64,000 bases of DNA. It comes from Adiantum capillus-veneris (Eukaryota; Streptophyta; Polypodiopsida; Polypodiales; Pteridaceae). Positions 50,217-61,350 of this stretch are shown in pieces. The notes under the pieces are model-generated. The model saw nothing but the letters and a program-made list of their open reading frames with translations. It did not search any database and was not told the DNA's origin. Position numbers and translations under genes: made by a program. Location: contig CM043952.1 in the NCBI GenBank assembly GCA_014529385.2, forward strand, positions 64,440,370 to 64,504,369, read 5' to 3'. Position 1 is the first letter of the stretch. Every line of letters starts with the position of its first letter.

Positions 50217-50300
50217 AATAGATTGCAATTTAGAAAATATTATTGTGTAAATCTTTTAAAGAAAGAAAAAACAAAAACGCGTCACTTTGAAATCAATTCA

Positions 50301-51200
50301 ATGGAGAGCCAACGCCAAATGTCTGGATATCCTCTTTTCTTTGGAGAGCCTGGAGAGGATGCAGAATTATTTATAGCAAATTTCAAGATGTCTTGCCGTA
50401 TCAAGAGGATAGAAACTGATCAAGAATGTGTAGAGATGTTTGAGGTGGTCCTTAGGAAAGATGCTAGTACTTGGTTTGACTCTTTGCCTGAGGAAGTTAA
50501 GGGGAATTACACAGAAGTTTTGAATCGTTTTAAGAGATACTTCTTTGATCCCCAAAACACTCAAAAACTATGGCAAGACATTGTTTCTCATAAGCAAAAA
50601 GACTTAGATGACTACTACTTGTACAAGCAAGAGTTTCTACGTCTTTGGGCTCTATGGATACGAAATGTTGCTAACCCTGGTGATGGTGCAGAATTTTTAA
50701 AGAAGGAGAGGTTCATAGCCGGACTCTTTCCTGACCTTAAGGTAAAAGTTGAGGCGGGTGCACCTACTACTTTTGATGCAGCTGAAACTAGGGCTGCTGA
50801 GAAGTATAGGAAACTCAAGTGCTTAAGGGGAGAGGTTCCAATAGAAGGTCTTAGACCCAAAGGTAAGTCACAAGCATCAACATGTAGGGAGGTTCCTGAG
50901 GTAACGGCTGAAGTGATTGAGAAATTAAATGAATCTTTAAGCAGCCTGTCAATTCACCTTGCACAAGCTGTAGGTCCAAAGGGACAAGCAAAGAAGTCAG
51001 AAGAGAGAGAGCCACGAACTAGGAGAGTCTTGCAATGTTGGAATTGCGGAGAGTCTGGACATGGGATGTATAATTGTCCTTGGCCCCGTGGAGAGCCAGG
51101 GAGACCTAACTTGAATTACCCAGTGATGAATGCAGGAGAAGGAGCTGGTCAACAACCAAGGCTTCTACAAAGGCCAAATGGACCAAGACCACCTCCATAA
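50301..51200 (+). CDS. gag: gag of the Tat-like element
   Basis: 299 residues from ATG 50301 (MESQRQMSGYPLFFGEPGED); no ATG exists upstream in this frame after the stop at 50214. Capsid core: AELFIANFKMSCRIKRI, DASTWFDSLPEEVKGNYTEV, LNRFKRYFFDPQNTQKLWQD. Zinc knuckle CWNCGESGHGMYNC at residues 246-259 is canonical CX2CX4HX4C. It ends at TAA 51198. Pol follows in the same frame with no intervening stop, so translation past this single UAA would give Gag-Pol. Confidence 0.93.
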   Translation: MESQRQMSGYPLFFGEPGEDAELFIANFKMSCRIKRIETDQECVEMFEVVLRKDASTWFDSLPEEVKGNYTEVLNRFKRYFFDPQNTQKLWQDIVSHKQKDLDDYYLYKQEFLRLWALWIRNVANPGDGAEFLKKERFIAGLFPDLKVKVEAGAPTTFDAAETRAAEKYRKLKCLRGEVPIEGLRPKGKSQASTCREVPEVTAEVIEKLNESLSSLSIHLAQAVGPKGQAKKSEEREPRTRRVLQCWNCGESGHGMYNCPWPRGEPGRPNLNYPVMNAGEGAGQQPRLLQRPNGPRPPP

Positions 51201-51221
51201 GGGATAGAAAGAGTTCCACCT

Positions 51222-54200
51222 TTGCCAGATCCAAATGTGCATGTGGTAGAGGTGACAAATTCAAATGAGGTTGACATGGAAGCCAATGGCATTAAACGTG
51301 GCCGAGGAAAAGGTAAAGAGAAAGAAGGAGTCACATCACAGAGTGACCATGGACAAGGCAAAAAGGCAAAGGAGACCAAGGAAACCAAGAGGACTCGACG
51401 TCGTATCAACCTCCAAGACTTCCCTCTTGGACATGGTATGGCTCCATACAACCTGTTGGAAGACATGCGAGGTAAGGGTCCTGATATCTCATGGCCTCAG
51501 TTTCTTGCATTATGCCCACAAGTTAGGAGGGATTTAACAAAGGCAGTTAGCACTAGGAGAAAGGTAAAAGAGAGTTTTTCTGTTGTAAAAATTGCACATG
51601 CTGAAATGAACGAGGATATTACACCTGTGCTAGATTGTTACATAAAAGGAAGATTGGTTAGGAAAGGTCTAGTGGATGGGGGTGCACAAATTTGCATCAT
51701 GACAGAAGGGCTCATGCAAAGACTAGGCATGCACATCCATGAGACACCTGAAATCAAAGTGAAAATGGCAAACAATAGCAAGGCTAGGTGCGTAGGCATT
51801 TGTAAAAATGTTTTTGTGGAGGCCTTTGGCATTAAGAAGGCAGTGGATTTTTATGTTATGTCGACCAAGGGAAGTGGTTATCCATTTATCCTAGGAAGAC
51901 CATGGCTAATGAAAATGCGAGCTTTGCAGGATTGGGAGAGTGGGAAATTAATTTGCAGGAATGACAATCATAAGAAGGTTGTCTTTGACATGAAGGAGCA
52001 ACGCCAAGAGGAGCTCCATGAAGAATCATCTCAAAGTGAGACGGAAGAAGGTTGGACCGATAGCACTTCAGAAGAAGAAAGTAGCAGCAGCATTACTGAA
52101 GAGGAGTCTTCCATCGAAGTCATGGGGGTAAGGTTTAAGCCAAGCAACCAAGAGACCTCTTGTCGAGGTTTGGAAGAGGTAGGTTCCCAAGAGAACCAAA
52201 AGGTGGAAGATGAAGGAATGTTAGAAGGTATGTTGTCTACAACACTTACAAAGGATGAAAGAGAGGAGTTCAAATGTGTGCTAAGGAAATTTCCGAGGCT
52301 TTTTGCTAAAGACTACACCGATGTGCGTGGAGTAGATGTTGTTCGACACAAGATTGAGTTGAAGCCAGAGGCCACACCTAAGGCTCAAAAGCTACGAAGG
52401 CTAGGAGTCATTAAGGAGCAGGCTCTACTCAAGGAGGTAAGAAAGCTTCTAGCAGCAGGTTTCATTTATCCAGTGGAGAATTCAGAGTGGGTCTCTCCTG
52501 TTGTTGTCACTCCTAAGAAAAATGGCAAGTGGAGGGTGTGTGTGGATTACCGTCCCCTCAATGAGGCAACAAAAAGAGATCACTTTCCCCTCCCATTCCA
52601 GGATGAGATACTAAATGAGGTAGCTGGTCATGAGAAGTACACTGTGTGCGATGGTTACTCAGGTTACTTTCAAATAGGGATTGCATTGGAGGATCAATTG
52701 AAAACAACCTTTATCACTCCTTGGGGTTGTTATGCTTTTAGAGTCATGCCATTTGGTCTGACAAATGCTCCTGCAACATTCCAACGTTTCATGAATATGG
52801 TGTTTCAAGCATTCTTTGGAAAGTCAATTAGGGTGTTCATTGATGATTTCTGTATTTATAGCTCAAAATCATTGCATCTACAAAGGGTAGAAGAAGGTTT
52901 AAAGAAGCTCTACGACATGGGAGGTCAACTCAACCCCGATAAGTGCCATATAGGTGAGGATGAAGTAATCTTGCTTGGTCATAAAGTTTCTTACAAAGGC
53001 ATTGAAGTGGATCCTTCAAAGGCAAAGGCTCTTATTGAGCTACCATCACCCAAGAGTCTTAAGGAGGTCATCTCATTCATTCAAAAGGTGAAGTATATGT
53101 CACGCTTCATTCACTTAGCCTCGGAGTTGCTTCATCCTTTGCAAAAGTTGACACAACAAGTAGAATTTGCATGGTCTGATGAGCTTGAAGAGTATTTTTG
53201 TAACATTAAAGTCATTTTGTCAGAGCTACCAACACTCATGCCTCCTTGTTGGGAGTACACATTCTTTGTTAGCTCTAGTGTTGGAAGGGAAACAATTGGT
53301 GTTGTGTTGCTACAACAAGATCCCCACAGTACAAGGATGCGACCCATCTACATTGCTAGTAGGCTCATGAATGCTTTGGAGAGAGACTACACAGAAGCAG
53401 AATTCATGATGCTTTCTCTCATGTTTGCGGTGAGAAAGTTTAGATCCTACCTGCTACCAAAATCTTTTGTAATTCTCACTGCAGAGAATTTGTTCCCTTG
53501 GGTGTCATCTCAAATGAATCTCAGTACTAGGATCTCAAAGTGGATTATGGAGTTGCAAGAGTTTCAATACTCTTTCAAGGTAGAAGATAGTGTGCGTGCA
53601 CAATTGGCAGGGATTCTCACTTATAGGGTGCATGAAAAGGAGATTAAGGTGCCTGAAGTAAAGACCCTACCATTGCCACCACCAAAAAGTATTCCTAATG
53701 CTTTTACCTTGTTCTTTGATGGAGCTTTTCGTCGAGCCATAGGAAAAGCAGGGGGAGGGCTAGTGTTGCTCAACCCAAGTGGAGAGGTGGTCATGAAAGA
53801 GAAGTTCAATCTACCAAGTTCAGCTAGCAACAATGAAGCAGAGTACGACACACTAATTCATGGTTTGAAGATGTGCATTGGCCAAGGGATACAACGCCTC
53901 ATGGTAAAGGGAGATGCACTTCTCATTGTTAAACAGATTTTAGGTATTTGGGCATGCAAGAATGAAAGCTTACGGACAAAAGTTCATGCCATTCGTAGAT
54001 TGTTTAATCAATTTGAAGAAGTGCAACTATATCATATTCCTAGGAAACAGAATGAAGATGCCGATTTACTTGCACAGCAAGTAGTTACATGTGTTGAGAA
54101 AGAAGTGCAGGTCATCATGGTGGCAGCAACTGTCAAGCAACCGAGATACCAGGGATTGGAGTCATTGACTCCCATTATTAGCTACATTTTGGAGGGCGAG

Positions 54201-55580
54201 TTTCCACAAGACTTCACGAAGGCTCAGAAGAGGAGACTCATGAAGAAGGCAAGCGCATATCTCTTCCTAGAAGGCTCCCTCTATCAAAGAGGGAGGGATC
54301 AAGTATGCAGAAGAGTACCAACTATTGAGGAAATTCCAGCCATTCTAAAAGGTTTGCATGAAGAAGCATGTGGTGGTCATTTTGTCCAAGAATTAACTGT
54401 GAAGAAGATTTTGCTTGCGGGGTATGTTTGGCCAAGTCTGCATGTGGATGTCCAACATTGGTGTAAAAGTTGTCACAATTGTCAGGTAAATGGGAATAGA
54501 AGATTGGTTTATGGTCCAAGGCAAATCATGCTTTCAAATGGACCGTTTGAAAAGTGGGGCATTGATGCTATGGGTCCTCTGCCTAGGACAAAAAATGGTA
54601 AACTCTACATTCTAGTGGCTATAGACTATATGACTAGGTGGGTGGAAGCACAAAGTGTGGCAAAGGTAAATGAGAAGACAGTGAGCAAATTCGTCTACAC
54701 TCACATTTGTTGTAGATTTGGCACACCTTTGGAGATTGTTTCTGATAATGGTCCAGGGTTTAGAAAGGGATTGCTCACAGAAGTCTGTGAAGAACTTTAC
54801 ATTCTACATCGTCACAGTACACCCTACTATCCCCAATCAAATGGTTTAGTAGAAAAAGCTAATGGTGTCATTGCAGGCATCATTAGAAAGATGGTGAAAA
54901 ACAAGACAAAGTTGTGGGATGACTTCTTGGATGGTGCCTTGTGGGCGTATCGAACCACATATAGGGAAGCCACGGAGTTCACACCATTTCACTTGGTCTA
55001 TGGTCAAGAGGCTTTACAGCCAATTGAGCTAAACATTCCAACAATGCGACTTCATGGCAAATCAGCACAAGATGATCAAGAAGCATGGATGGATCGACTT
55101 CTTACCTTAGCTGAGCTTGAGTGGAAAAGAGAAGCAGCATACGAGTGCTATAAGAGGAAAGCCACACAGACAAAGGAGAAGCTTGACAAGAAACTGAAGG
55201 ACAAAGGCATCAATGAAGGAGATCTTGTGCTAAGGTATGACAATCGACTCGATAATCGTTTTGATGCCAAATTTGAAACAAGATGGCAAGGGCCATACAT
55301 AGTCAAGAAGGCTTTCAATTCAAGTTACTATCAACTTATGGACTTGAATGGTAAAGAGCACTCCAGGAAAGTAAACGGGTATCGCTTGAAGCCCTATTTG
55401 AGTCGCCTTCTACCAAAGGATCTACCAAAGATCTATCAAAAGGCCACTGTCTCATGTAAGTATTGTTACATGAAGCATGAGTGTAACTCTAGCCAAAATT
55501 CTGAGGGGCCAAACAATAAAAATCTCGTCAAGGACTCTGAAGCACTCTCTTTGGAAAAGATGCTCTATGATGGTACATGA
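51222..55580 (+). CDS. pol: pol: protease, RT, RNase H, aRNase H, integrase
   Basis: Uninterrupted frame; the first ATG is at about 51277, and there is no stop between gag's UAA and this frame. Counting from 51222: protease LVDGGAQICIM at about 148 with DGG in place of DSG/DTG, and FILGRPW at about 225; RT SEWVSPVVVTPKKNGK at about 421, CDGYSGYFQI, catalytic VFIDDF at about 540; a first RNase H that lost its first Asp (FVSSSVGRETIG) and its DH pair (LTAENLF); an archaeal-type RNase H with FFDGAF (830), NNEAEY (868), KGDALL (895) and EDADLL (943); integrase H2C2 (about 1044-1083) and Asp 1113, Asp 1175, Glu 1210. The C-terminus has a GPYIVKKAF fold and a Ser/Asn-rich tail. Confidence 0.95.
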   Translation: MPDPNVHVVEVTNSNEVDMEANGIKRGRGKGKEKEGVTSQSDHGQGKKAKETKETKRTRRRINLQDFPLGHGMAPYNLLEDMRGKGPDISWPQFLALCPQVRRDLTKAVSTRRKVKESFSVVKIAHAEMNEDITPVLDCYIKGRLVRKGLVDGGAQICIMTEGLMQRLGMHIHETPEIKVKMANNSKARCVGICKNVFVEAFGIKKAVDFYVMSTKGSGYPFILGRPWLMKMRALQDWESGKLICRNDNHKKVVFDMKEQRQEELHEESSQSETEEGWTDSTSEEESSSSITEEESSIEVMGVRFKPSNQETSCRGLEEVGSQENQKVEDEGMLEGMLSTTLTKDEREEFKCVLRKFPRLFAKDYTDVRGVDVVRHKIELKPEATPKAQKLRRLGVIKEQALLKEVRKLLAAGFIYPVENSEWVSPVVVTPKKNGKWRVCVDYRPLNEATKRDHFPLPFQDEILNEVAGHEKYTVCDGYSGYFQIGIALEDQLKTTFITPWGCYAFRVMPFGLTNAPATFQRFMNMVFQAFFGKSIRVFIDDFCIYSSKSLHLQRVEEGLKKLYDMGGQLNPDKCHIGEDEVILLGHKVSYKGIEVDPSKAKALIELPSPKSLKEVISFIQKVKYMSRFIHLASELLHPLQKLTQQVEFAWSDELEEYFCNIKVILSELPTLMPPCWEYTFFVSSSVGRETIGVVLLQQDPHSTRMRPIYIASRLMNALERDYTEAEFMMLSLMFAVRKFRSYLLPKSFVILTAENLFPWVSSQMNLSTRISKWIMELQEFQYSFKVEDSVRAQLAGILTYRVHEKEIKVPEVKTLPLPPPKSIPNAFTLFFDGAFRRAIGKAGGGLVLLNPSGEVVMKEKFNLPSSASNNEAEYDTLIHGLKMCIGQGIQRLMVKGDALLIVKQILGIWACKNESLRTKVHAIRRLFNQFEEVQLYHIPRKQNEDADLLAQQVVTCVEKEVQVIMVAATVKQPRYQGLESLTPIISYILEGEFPQDFTKAQKRRLMKKASAYLFLEGSLYQRGRDQVCRRVPTIEEIPAILKGLHEEACGGHFVQELTVKKILLAGYVWPSLHVDVQHWCKSCHNCQVNGNRRLVYGPRQIMLSNGPFEKWGIDAMGPLPRTKNGKLYILVAIDYMTRWVEAQSVAKVNEKTVSKFVYTHICCRFGTPLEIVSDNGPGFRKGLLTEVCEELYILHRHSTPYYPQSNGLVEKANGVIAGIIRKMVKNKTKLWDDFLDGALWAYRTTYREATEFTPFHLVYGQEALQPIELNIPTMRLHGKSAQDDQEAWMDRLLTLAELEWKREAAYECYKRKATQTKEKLDKKLKDKGINEGDLVLRYDNRLDNRFDAKFETRWQGPYIVKKAFNSSYYQLMDLNGKEHSRKVNGYRLKPYLSRLLPKDLPKIYQKATVSCKYCYMKHECNSSQNSEGPNNKNLVKDSEALSLEKMLYDGT

Positions 55581-55594
55581 ATATACCATCATCC

Positions 55595-55605
55595 AGGGGG
55601 AGGGC
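55595..55605 (+). promoter_or_regulatory. polypurine tract
   Basis: AGGGGGAGGG just upstream of the 3' LTR. Confidence 0.88.
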
Positions 55606-55608
55606 TAA

Positions 55609-57989
55609 TGATAGCCGTTTTTCGGCTCTCTGTGATTGCCATAGTGAGTTATCCCCCCCTATCAAATCACTCAAACGCTATGGCTATCCCTACCATTTCA
55701 CTGTACATAGGCGTGTGTGAGTTAGGGGGCTTTTTCCATATCTTCTTAAAAACCCTCAGCTAGCTAGTCACTGGGTTAGTTGAGCCAAAAAATAAAAAAT
55801 AAATAAAAAATAAAAGTATATTATGGCCTCTTTGTGTGTAAATATTTCTTTGTATATAGGGCCTAAATAAAAGAATTTTTTCATAATTATTTTGGTATTT
55901 ATTTAAATATTTCTACCTAGGTGTGTGTTATTTATGCTCTGTACATTGCCTCACCATTGCCACAATTTTTCTTACCATTTTTCATACTCTTTATTCCATG
56001 TAGAAATATTTTCATGTAAGCTTCTCTTATATTTGGTGTAACTCCACCCCAACAAAAATCCAAAAAAACTAGTTTTATTTATGTGTATATTTTTTCACTA
56101 TTGTGATTTTTTCCTTCCTACATCTATTTTGTTTTTTTTTCTAAAAAATTAGAACACCAAAAATATTTATCTTTTTATGGTAGCCTCATAATGAGAGAGA
56201 TTTCTTTTGACCCCTTTATATTTTTTCCACTTATATTATTTATATTTGACATGTACATATTTTTTAGACCCCTCAATATTTGATTTTCTTAGTTGTACTA
56301 TTCACTTATATCATAATCTCAACAATATCTTCAATTATAGACCTACCAAATAAGGTCAAGGGTAGGTGGCATGCATACATGCACTATGGAGGGCTCACTC
56401 TTGGAGGTATTCAAAAGAATCATCCAAAGAAGGACCCCACAAGGACCTTGTGCAGTGGAAAAAAACGGTCGGTTTTGCTGAATTTTTAAAGTTCACTTGC
56501 TCTCCGAATTTGAAAAGGTGATACAAACAAAAGTTGTAGCTCGTGGGTTGAACTTTTGCCTCAAATTTTTTCATATTTTTTTGATTACGAGCTGTGAGCT
56601 ATGATTTTATTAGTGGACCCCAGTTTTCCCATGCTATGCAGCCACACTCTCTCTTCCACTTTATCATTTTCCTCTTTCACACACACTTCTCCACTCATCA
56701 TCCCCACCTCTCTCACCACTCCTCTCTGCACCCTACTCACCTTCTCCTCAACCTTGAAGAATAAGAGAAACCATGGTGAACTCATACCTCCCACACACAA
56801 TTCCATTCCAAAATTGACCACCTAGTCTCATTTTTCCTCCTCCAATTTACCCATATCTATCAAAAAAACCACAAAATTCAGCCTCTTCTCTTAAAAGACA
56901 GCATCATGGTGGTTGATTACTCAGCTTCAATTACCTTGTCTCTCAAGGAAGGTCAAGAGTGGAGAAAAAATGTACCGTCAAAGCTAGTGGACCGTCAACA
57001 AGCGTCAAAATTGGCCCTACTCAAGACACTCGGAGCATCAACCTTGTAAGAAATCCACATTTTCTTACCTCTTAAGAGTTTTTCTTCCTTATTTGTATCC
57101 TACATGGATACTCCCATTGTAAATATCCAATTCCATTTGTAAATTAATACTAACTCTACTAACACTAACCCACTATGAAAAGTCCTATCACCTCCATTTC
57201 TCTCCTCTCTCTTTCCCCACCAACTTCTTGATAATTCCAAGCAAAAGAAATTAGATAAATGGCTGAAAATCAAACCCAACCATGGTTAGAGGAGTAACCC
57301 TAGCCTTCAAAATTGCTATAAAAGGAGGGTGTGGCTAGCACAAAAGGGGGAGCCATAAGCAAGAGCACTATGCTATAGCTTGAGAAGCCAAGCTCAAGCT
57401 CTCTAGAAGGAGCTCTTGAGTGGAAGCTCATTGTCTTATGCATGTGCAAGTGTTGTAATAGGGGATTAGCAAGGGAACTCTATGCCATTTGTAAGAGAGA
57501 GAGTGTTCATTCAATTGAGAGTCGGAAATCTATCATTTCTCCTACTAGTGTAAGCCCAACATTTGCTGAATCAAGGAGGGTGGATTTGGACTAAGCTTGG
57601 ATACTTTGTCTCCCTTCCAACGTGAAGTAATGGACAACAATGATGCGTAAGTGTCTTGGTGTTTTTTGTTAAGTTCTTGATAGCTTGTCTCTGGTGTTGT
57701 CATCAATCTAGCCATAAATCCCACATACTGTAAGAGGGTGACAGGGTGGAGAGGACTCCCCTGGCCTTAAGACAGTGATTGGGGTGGTTTTTCTTGTGAT
57801 GCGTTGTGGTGAAATTTACGCAAGCTATGTTGAACAAATACTAATCTCACTTTGATTTGTCATGACAGATTTGTAAGAAGGTATTAATGCAACAAGCACC
57901 CTCTCCCCCTTTTTCTCTCTTTCTTACATATATATATTTATGTTTGCTTGATCATTAACGATACACTTTAAAGCAGCCCGAGCACCATC

Positions 57990-58025
<36 letters not shown>

Positions 58026-58287
58026 ATGTTTTAGTGTGTGAGAGTATTCCATTGGTGTTAGGGTTAGTGTAAATTCCTTGCTTGTTTGTGGGTTGCTCTA
58101 ACGATTCTCCTCTTTTGCGTCCTAGTTCGCTCTTAAACTAGGTGGTGCCCCTTGTGTAGTTGGGATTTGGCTGGGGGTTGGTTGTTTTGGTTTGTGTTGT
58201 GTTGTGCCCCAGCCCCATTGAGCAGCATGCGAGCCTTGAAGGGTGTCTAGAGGTTGCTCTTCTTGTTGCCCGCCCCGGACCGCTTCA
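55609..58287 (+). repeat. 3' LTR, 2.68 kb
   Basis: Near-identical to the 5' LTR. A 31-base block at about 56360-56390, containing GGTGGCATGCATACATGCAC, is absent from the 5' copy. TATA box at 57317-57325 and a (CT)n run at about 57989-58024. Confidence 0.95.
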
Positions 58288-58383
58288 ATACTTAAGAGCC
58301 AATTTTCAAAGGCTAAGAGGAGTGGCAAATAAGGTTTTGAATTACCAAAGCATACCCTAAGTACATACATAAATTTTGTTAAC
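58288..58383 (+). other. 3' part of the chromovirus leader
   Basis: Resumes with target copy ATAC and GAGCCAATTTTCAAAGG, homologous to the minus-strand relative near 45490; ends at the gag ATG. Confidence 0.75.
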
Positions 58384-59960
58384 ATGGCTGCTGACAATAA
58401 TCAAGAGAGTAGAATGAACATTGATAACTTTGATTTTGCACATGAAGGTGCTAATGATGATGCTCCCATGTTCGTGAATTATCTCATTACTAGGTTGCAA
58501 CAAGCTATGGGCAACCCTGCTTTGCAAGCCGAAGTTACTCAACAACTTCGTTCTTATGGAATTTCCCTTCCTCTCCAAGAGGAGAGAGAGCTTCGGAGGC
58601 CTCTTGAAGAGACCCCCAAAAGAAGACTCTCTCCCATTCGAGAGGAGAAATCCAAAGAGCAAGAAAGCAATGAAACTTTAAGTTCCTCTGAAGATGTGGC
58701 TCCACGAAGATGGCGGTCTAGACGATCGCCCACTCCTCCCAAGAGGAAAAGATCAACACACAATCCCTCTCCTTGTCATTCCAAAAGAGAAGAGAGGAAA
58801 CAAAGGAAGAAAAGGGATAGAAAGAGGTCACCCTCTTCTCCTTCTTCTTCACCCTCCTCCTCTTCCAATGAAAGCTATGGCTATTCTCGTAGAGAATACA
58901 GGAGGGGAGGACATCACAAATCATACCCTGCATGGCGAAGGTCACAAAAGCTAAAGAAGTTCAAGGAGGGAGGAAAGAGTATCTCTTTCTCACCTATGAT
59001 GGCACCTTTGGTGCTATCAACAAAGTGTTGGTCTTCATCCAGCAATTCGATGCGGCCTTTGGAGACGAGGGCTTCACAGAGTCCTCCAAGCTACACCATG
59101 TGGCTATGCACTTCCAAAAATCAGCTCGTCAATGGTGGGCTAGCCTTCATGGCAACGGCAAAGCCCCGAAGACATGGAAAAATCTACGAGTTTCCATCAT
59201 GAAGCAATTCCTTGCAAGCGATGCAAAGGACAAAGTGCTTACCAAATGGTGGAGCTTGAAGCTTCTCTCTCATGAGTCTATCCACAAGTATGTAGACAAT
59301 TTTTGGGATTTACATCTCAAGGCTACTGTCTTTCAAATGATAGACTTTGCTGAGCAAACGTAGCAATTCTGTGAGAGATTACTTGTAGAGGTAGCCAAAT
59401 ACATCAACTCTCAATGGCGTGGTTCTATTAGTGAAGTAATCCGTCACACCATGGTTTCTAAATGCATCAATTTCCATTAAGGGGCTAGACGGAATGTCAA
59501 GCCCATGGAAAATAAAGACAAAAATGATGCAAAGGGGAAAACCAATGCTCAAAATTCTTCCCAAGGCACTTCCAACAACAACAACAACAATCGATCCAAG
59601 GAGAAGGGAGTTTACAAAGGTAAAAACAAACTCTCTCCTGAAGAGCTTGAAGCTTTTCGCAAGGAACATAAGTGTTTCAAGTGTGGGGAGCAAGGACATG
59701 GCTATCATTCTTGCCCCAAAAAGAATGCTCGCAGTGAAGCTCCTAGGGCTTCCACCATCAAAGCTCCAAAAGAGGATGCTCATTGTAAAGGATCATCACT
59801 TTCCTATGCTTGGGGAAAGGTAAGAGAGCATGATGCCTTTATCTTGTTTGACCCTGGCTCTACTCACAACTTCATATCAACGGAGTTGGCCACCAAGTTG
59901 GGCATTCAAGATTTCAAGATGGGAGATATGGTAATGGTTGACACAACTTTCAAGGGATAG
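58384..59960 (+). pseudogene. gag: chromovirus gag and protease start
   Basis: ATG 58384 (MAADNNQESRMNIDNFDFAH). An Arg/Ser-rich region (RRWRSRRSPTPPKRKRS) is followed by a frameshift at about 58945-58970. The capsid part then reads LFLTYDGTFGAINKVLVFIQ, QWWASLHGNGKAPKTWKNL, MKQFLASDAKDKVL. Stops lie at 59361 and 59478. Zinc knuckle CFKCGEQGHGYHSC is at about 59673-59715. The frame passes directly into the protease motif ILFDPGSTHNFIS at about 59842-59880, with DPG where DSG is usual. It ends at TAG 59958. Confidence 0.9.
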
Positions 59961-60362
59961 CAAGCCTCCGTTACTCCCTTGATTGGGAAGTTGAGGTTTC
60001 ATGTCCAAAGCTAGGTCGACAAAGAAGACTGTTTCATCCCTCCTCTCCAACATGAGGATGCTATCCTAGGGGTGCCATGGTTTGATTGCATGGCTACCAA
60101 TATGAAGTTCCTCAAAAGGAGAATCCACTTCACCTACATGGGAATGAACATGTATATAGATGCTAGTGAGCGTGGTCAAAGTATTCCACTTGTAAATCTT
60201 CCTGCTTTTGATAAATCAATGAAGAGCTCAGTTTCTGTGTACATGATTTTTGTCAAAGAGTCTTCAAAAGATCTTAATGTTTCATTAAATGTAAATGGTA
60301 GGAATCAAGAAGAGTTAGACTTCTCATTTTTTAAAAGGATTCCAAGATGTGTTCATCGATGA
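59961..60362 (+). pseudogene. chromovirus protease C-terminus and linker
   Basis: After a TAG at about 60013 the frame reads HEDAILGVPWFDCMATNM, matching the second conserved block of gypsy proteases (ILG.PWL), then a linker, KSMKSSVSVYMIFVKESS. A frameshift precedes the RT. Confidence 0.72.
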
Positions 60363-61350
60363 TATCCCTATGGACTTACCTCCAAAATGAGGGGATGATG
60401 ACCATCGTATTGAGCTCCTTCTAGGAAGCTCACCGCCTAACAAGCCTCCTTATCGAGTATCTCAAGCTCAATAAGAGGAGATCATGAGGCAAGTACAGGA
60501 ATTGGTAGACAAAGGGATGGTGAGGCCTAGTTCCTCTCCCTTTTGTTCTCCATTCCTTTTACTGCAAAAGAAAGATGGTACACACCATATGTGTGTGGAC
60601 TATTGAGCACTAAACCATATCACTATCAAAAACAGATTTCCCGTGCCACAGGTAGAAGATCTATTTGATAAGCTTCAAGGATCCACCTACTTCAGTAGGA
60701 TTGACCTTAAAAGTGGCTATCATCAAATAAGGATAATGGATAAAGATATCCTAAAGAGCGTGTTTCGCACAATGTTTGGTCTTTATGAATATCTAGTCAT
60801 GCCTTTTGGCTTGACTAATGCACCAGTTATGTTCAATCGTCTAATGGAGAAATTTTTTAGACCTTACCGCAAATTCACTGGAGTGTTCTTTGATGATATC
60901 ATCATCTACTCCAAGTCTTTGGAGGAACATAAGCAACATCTCCAAGTGATTTTTCAAGCATTGAAGGAGAATAAGCTTTTTCTCAACCAAAAGAAAAGTG
61001 AATTTTTCCTTCAAGAGATTCAATACCTAGGCCATATTATCTCTCTAGATGGTATCCGTATGGATCCATCAAAGTTAGAGGTAATAAAATCATGGCGTAA
61101 CCCAAGGAATCTACATGAGCTAAGAAGCTTTATTGGTATGTGCGCATACTATAGGCGCTTCATAGCAAAATTCTCTCAAGTAACAGGACCACTACACGAC
61201 TTAACTAAGAAGAACGTTAAGTATGTATGGACTGCTAAAGAGAAAAATTCTTTTGATAAGCTCAAAGATAAGCTTACTTCCCAACCAGTCCTCATCCTTC
61301 CGGATCTCTCAAAGCCATTTGAGGTCCAATGTGATGCTTGTGGTGATTGA
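60363..61350 (+). pseudogene. chromovirus reverse transcriptase
   Basis: The entry region KPPYRVSQAQ and KGMVRPSSSPFCSPFLLLQKK is cut by TGA/TAA/TGA codons at about 60391, 60471 and 60604. From 60643: FDKLQGSTYFSRIDLKSGYH, YLVMPFGLTNAPVMF, catalytic VFFDDIIIYSKS, then YLGHIISLDGIRMDPSKLE. The RNase H begins with FEVQCDACGD, then TGA 61348. Confidence 0.93.

Larger units (their letters stand above)
47040..58287 (+). mobile_element. young Tat-like Ty3/gypsy element, nested
   Basis: LTRs 47040-49687 and 55609-58287 (2648 and 2679 bases) are nearly identical by eye, apart from a 31-base block present only in the 3' copy. Flanking target ATAC (47036-47039 and 58288-58291). The interior has a primer site, two small ORFs, gag, an uninterrupted 1452-codon pol frame and a purine tract. 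Pol order is protease, RT, RNase H, archaeal-type RNase H, integrase. The second RNase H is the mark of the Tat lineage. It is the youngest and most complete element here. Confidence 0.96.
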
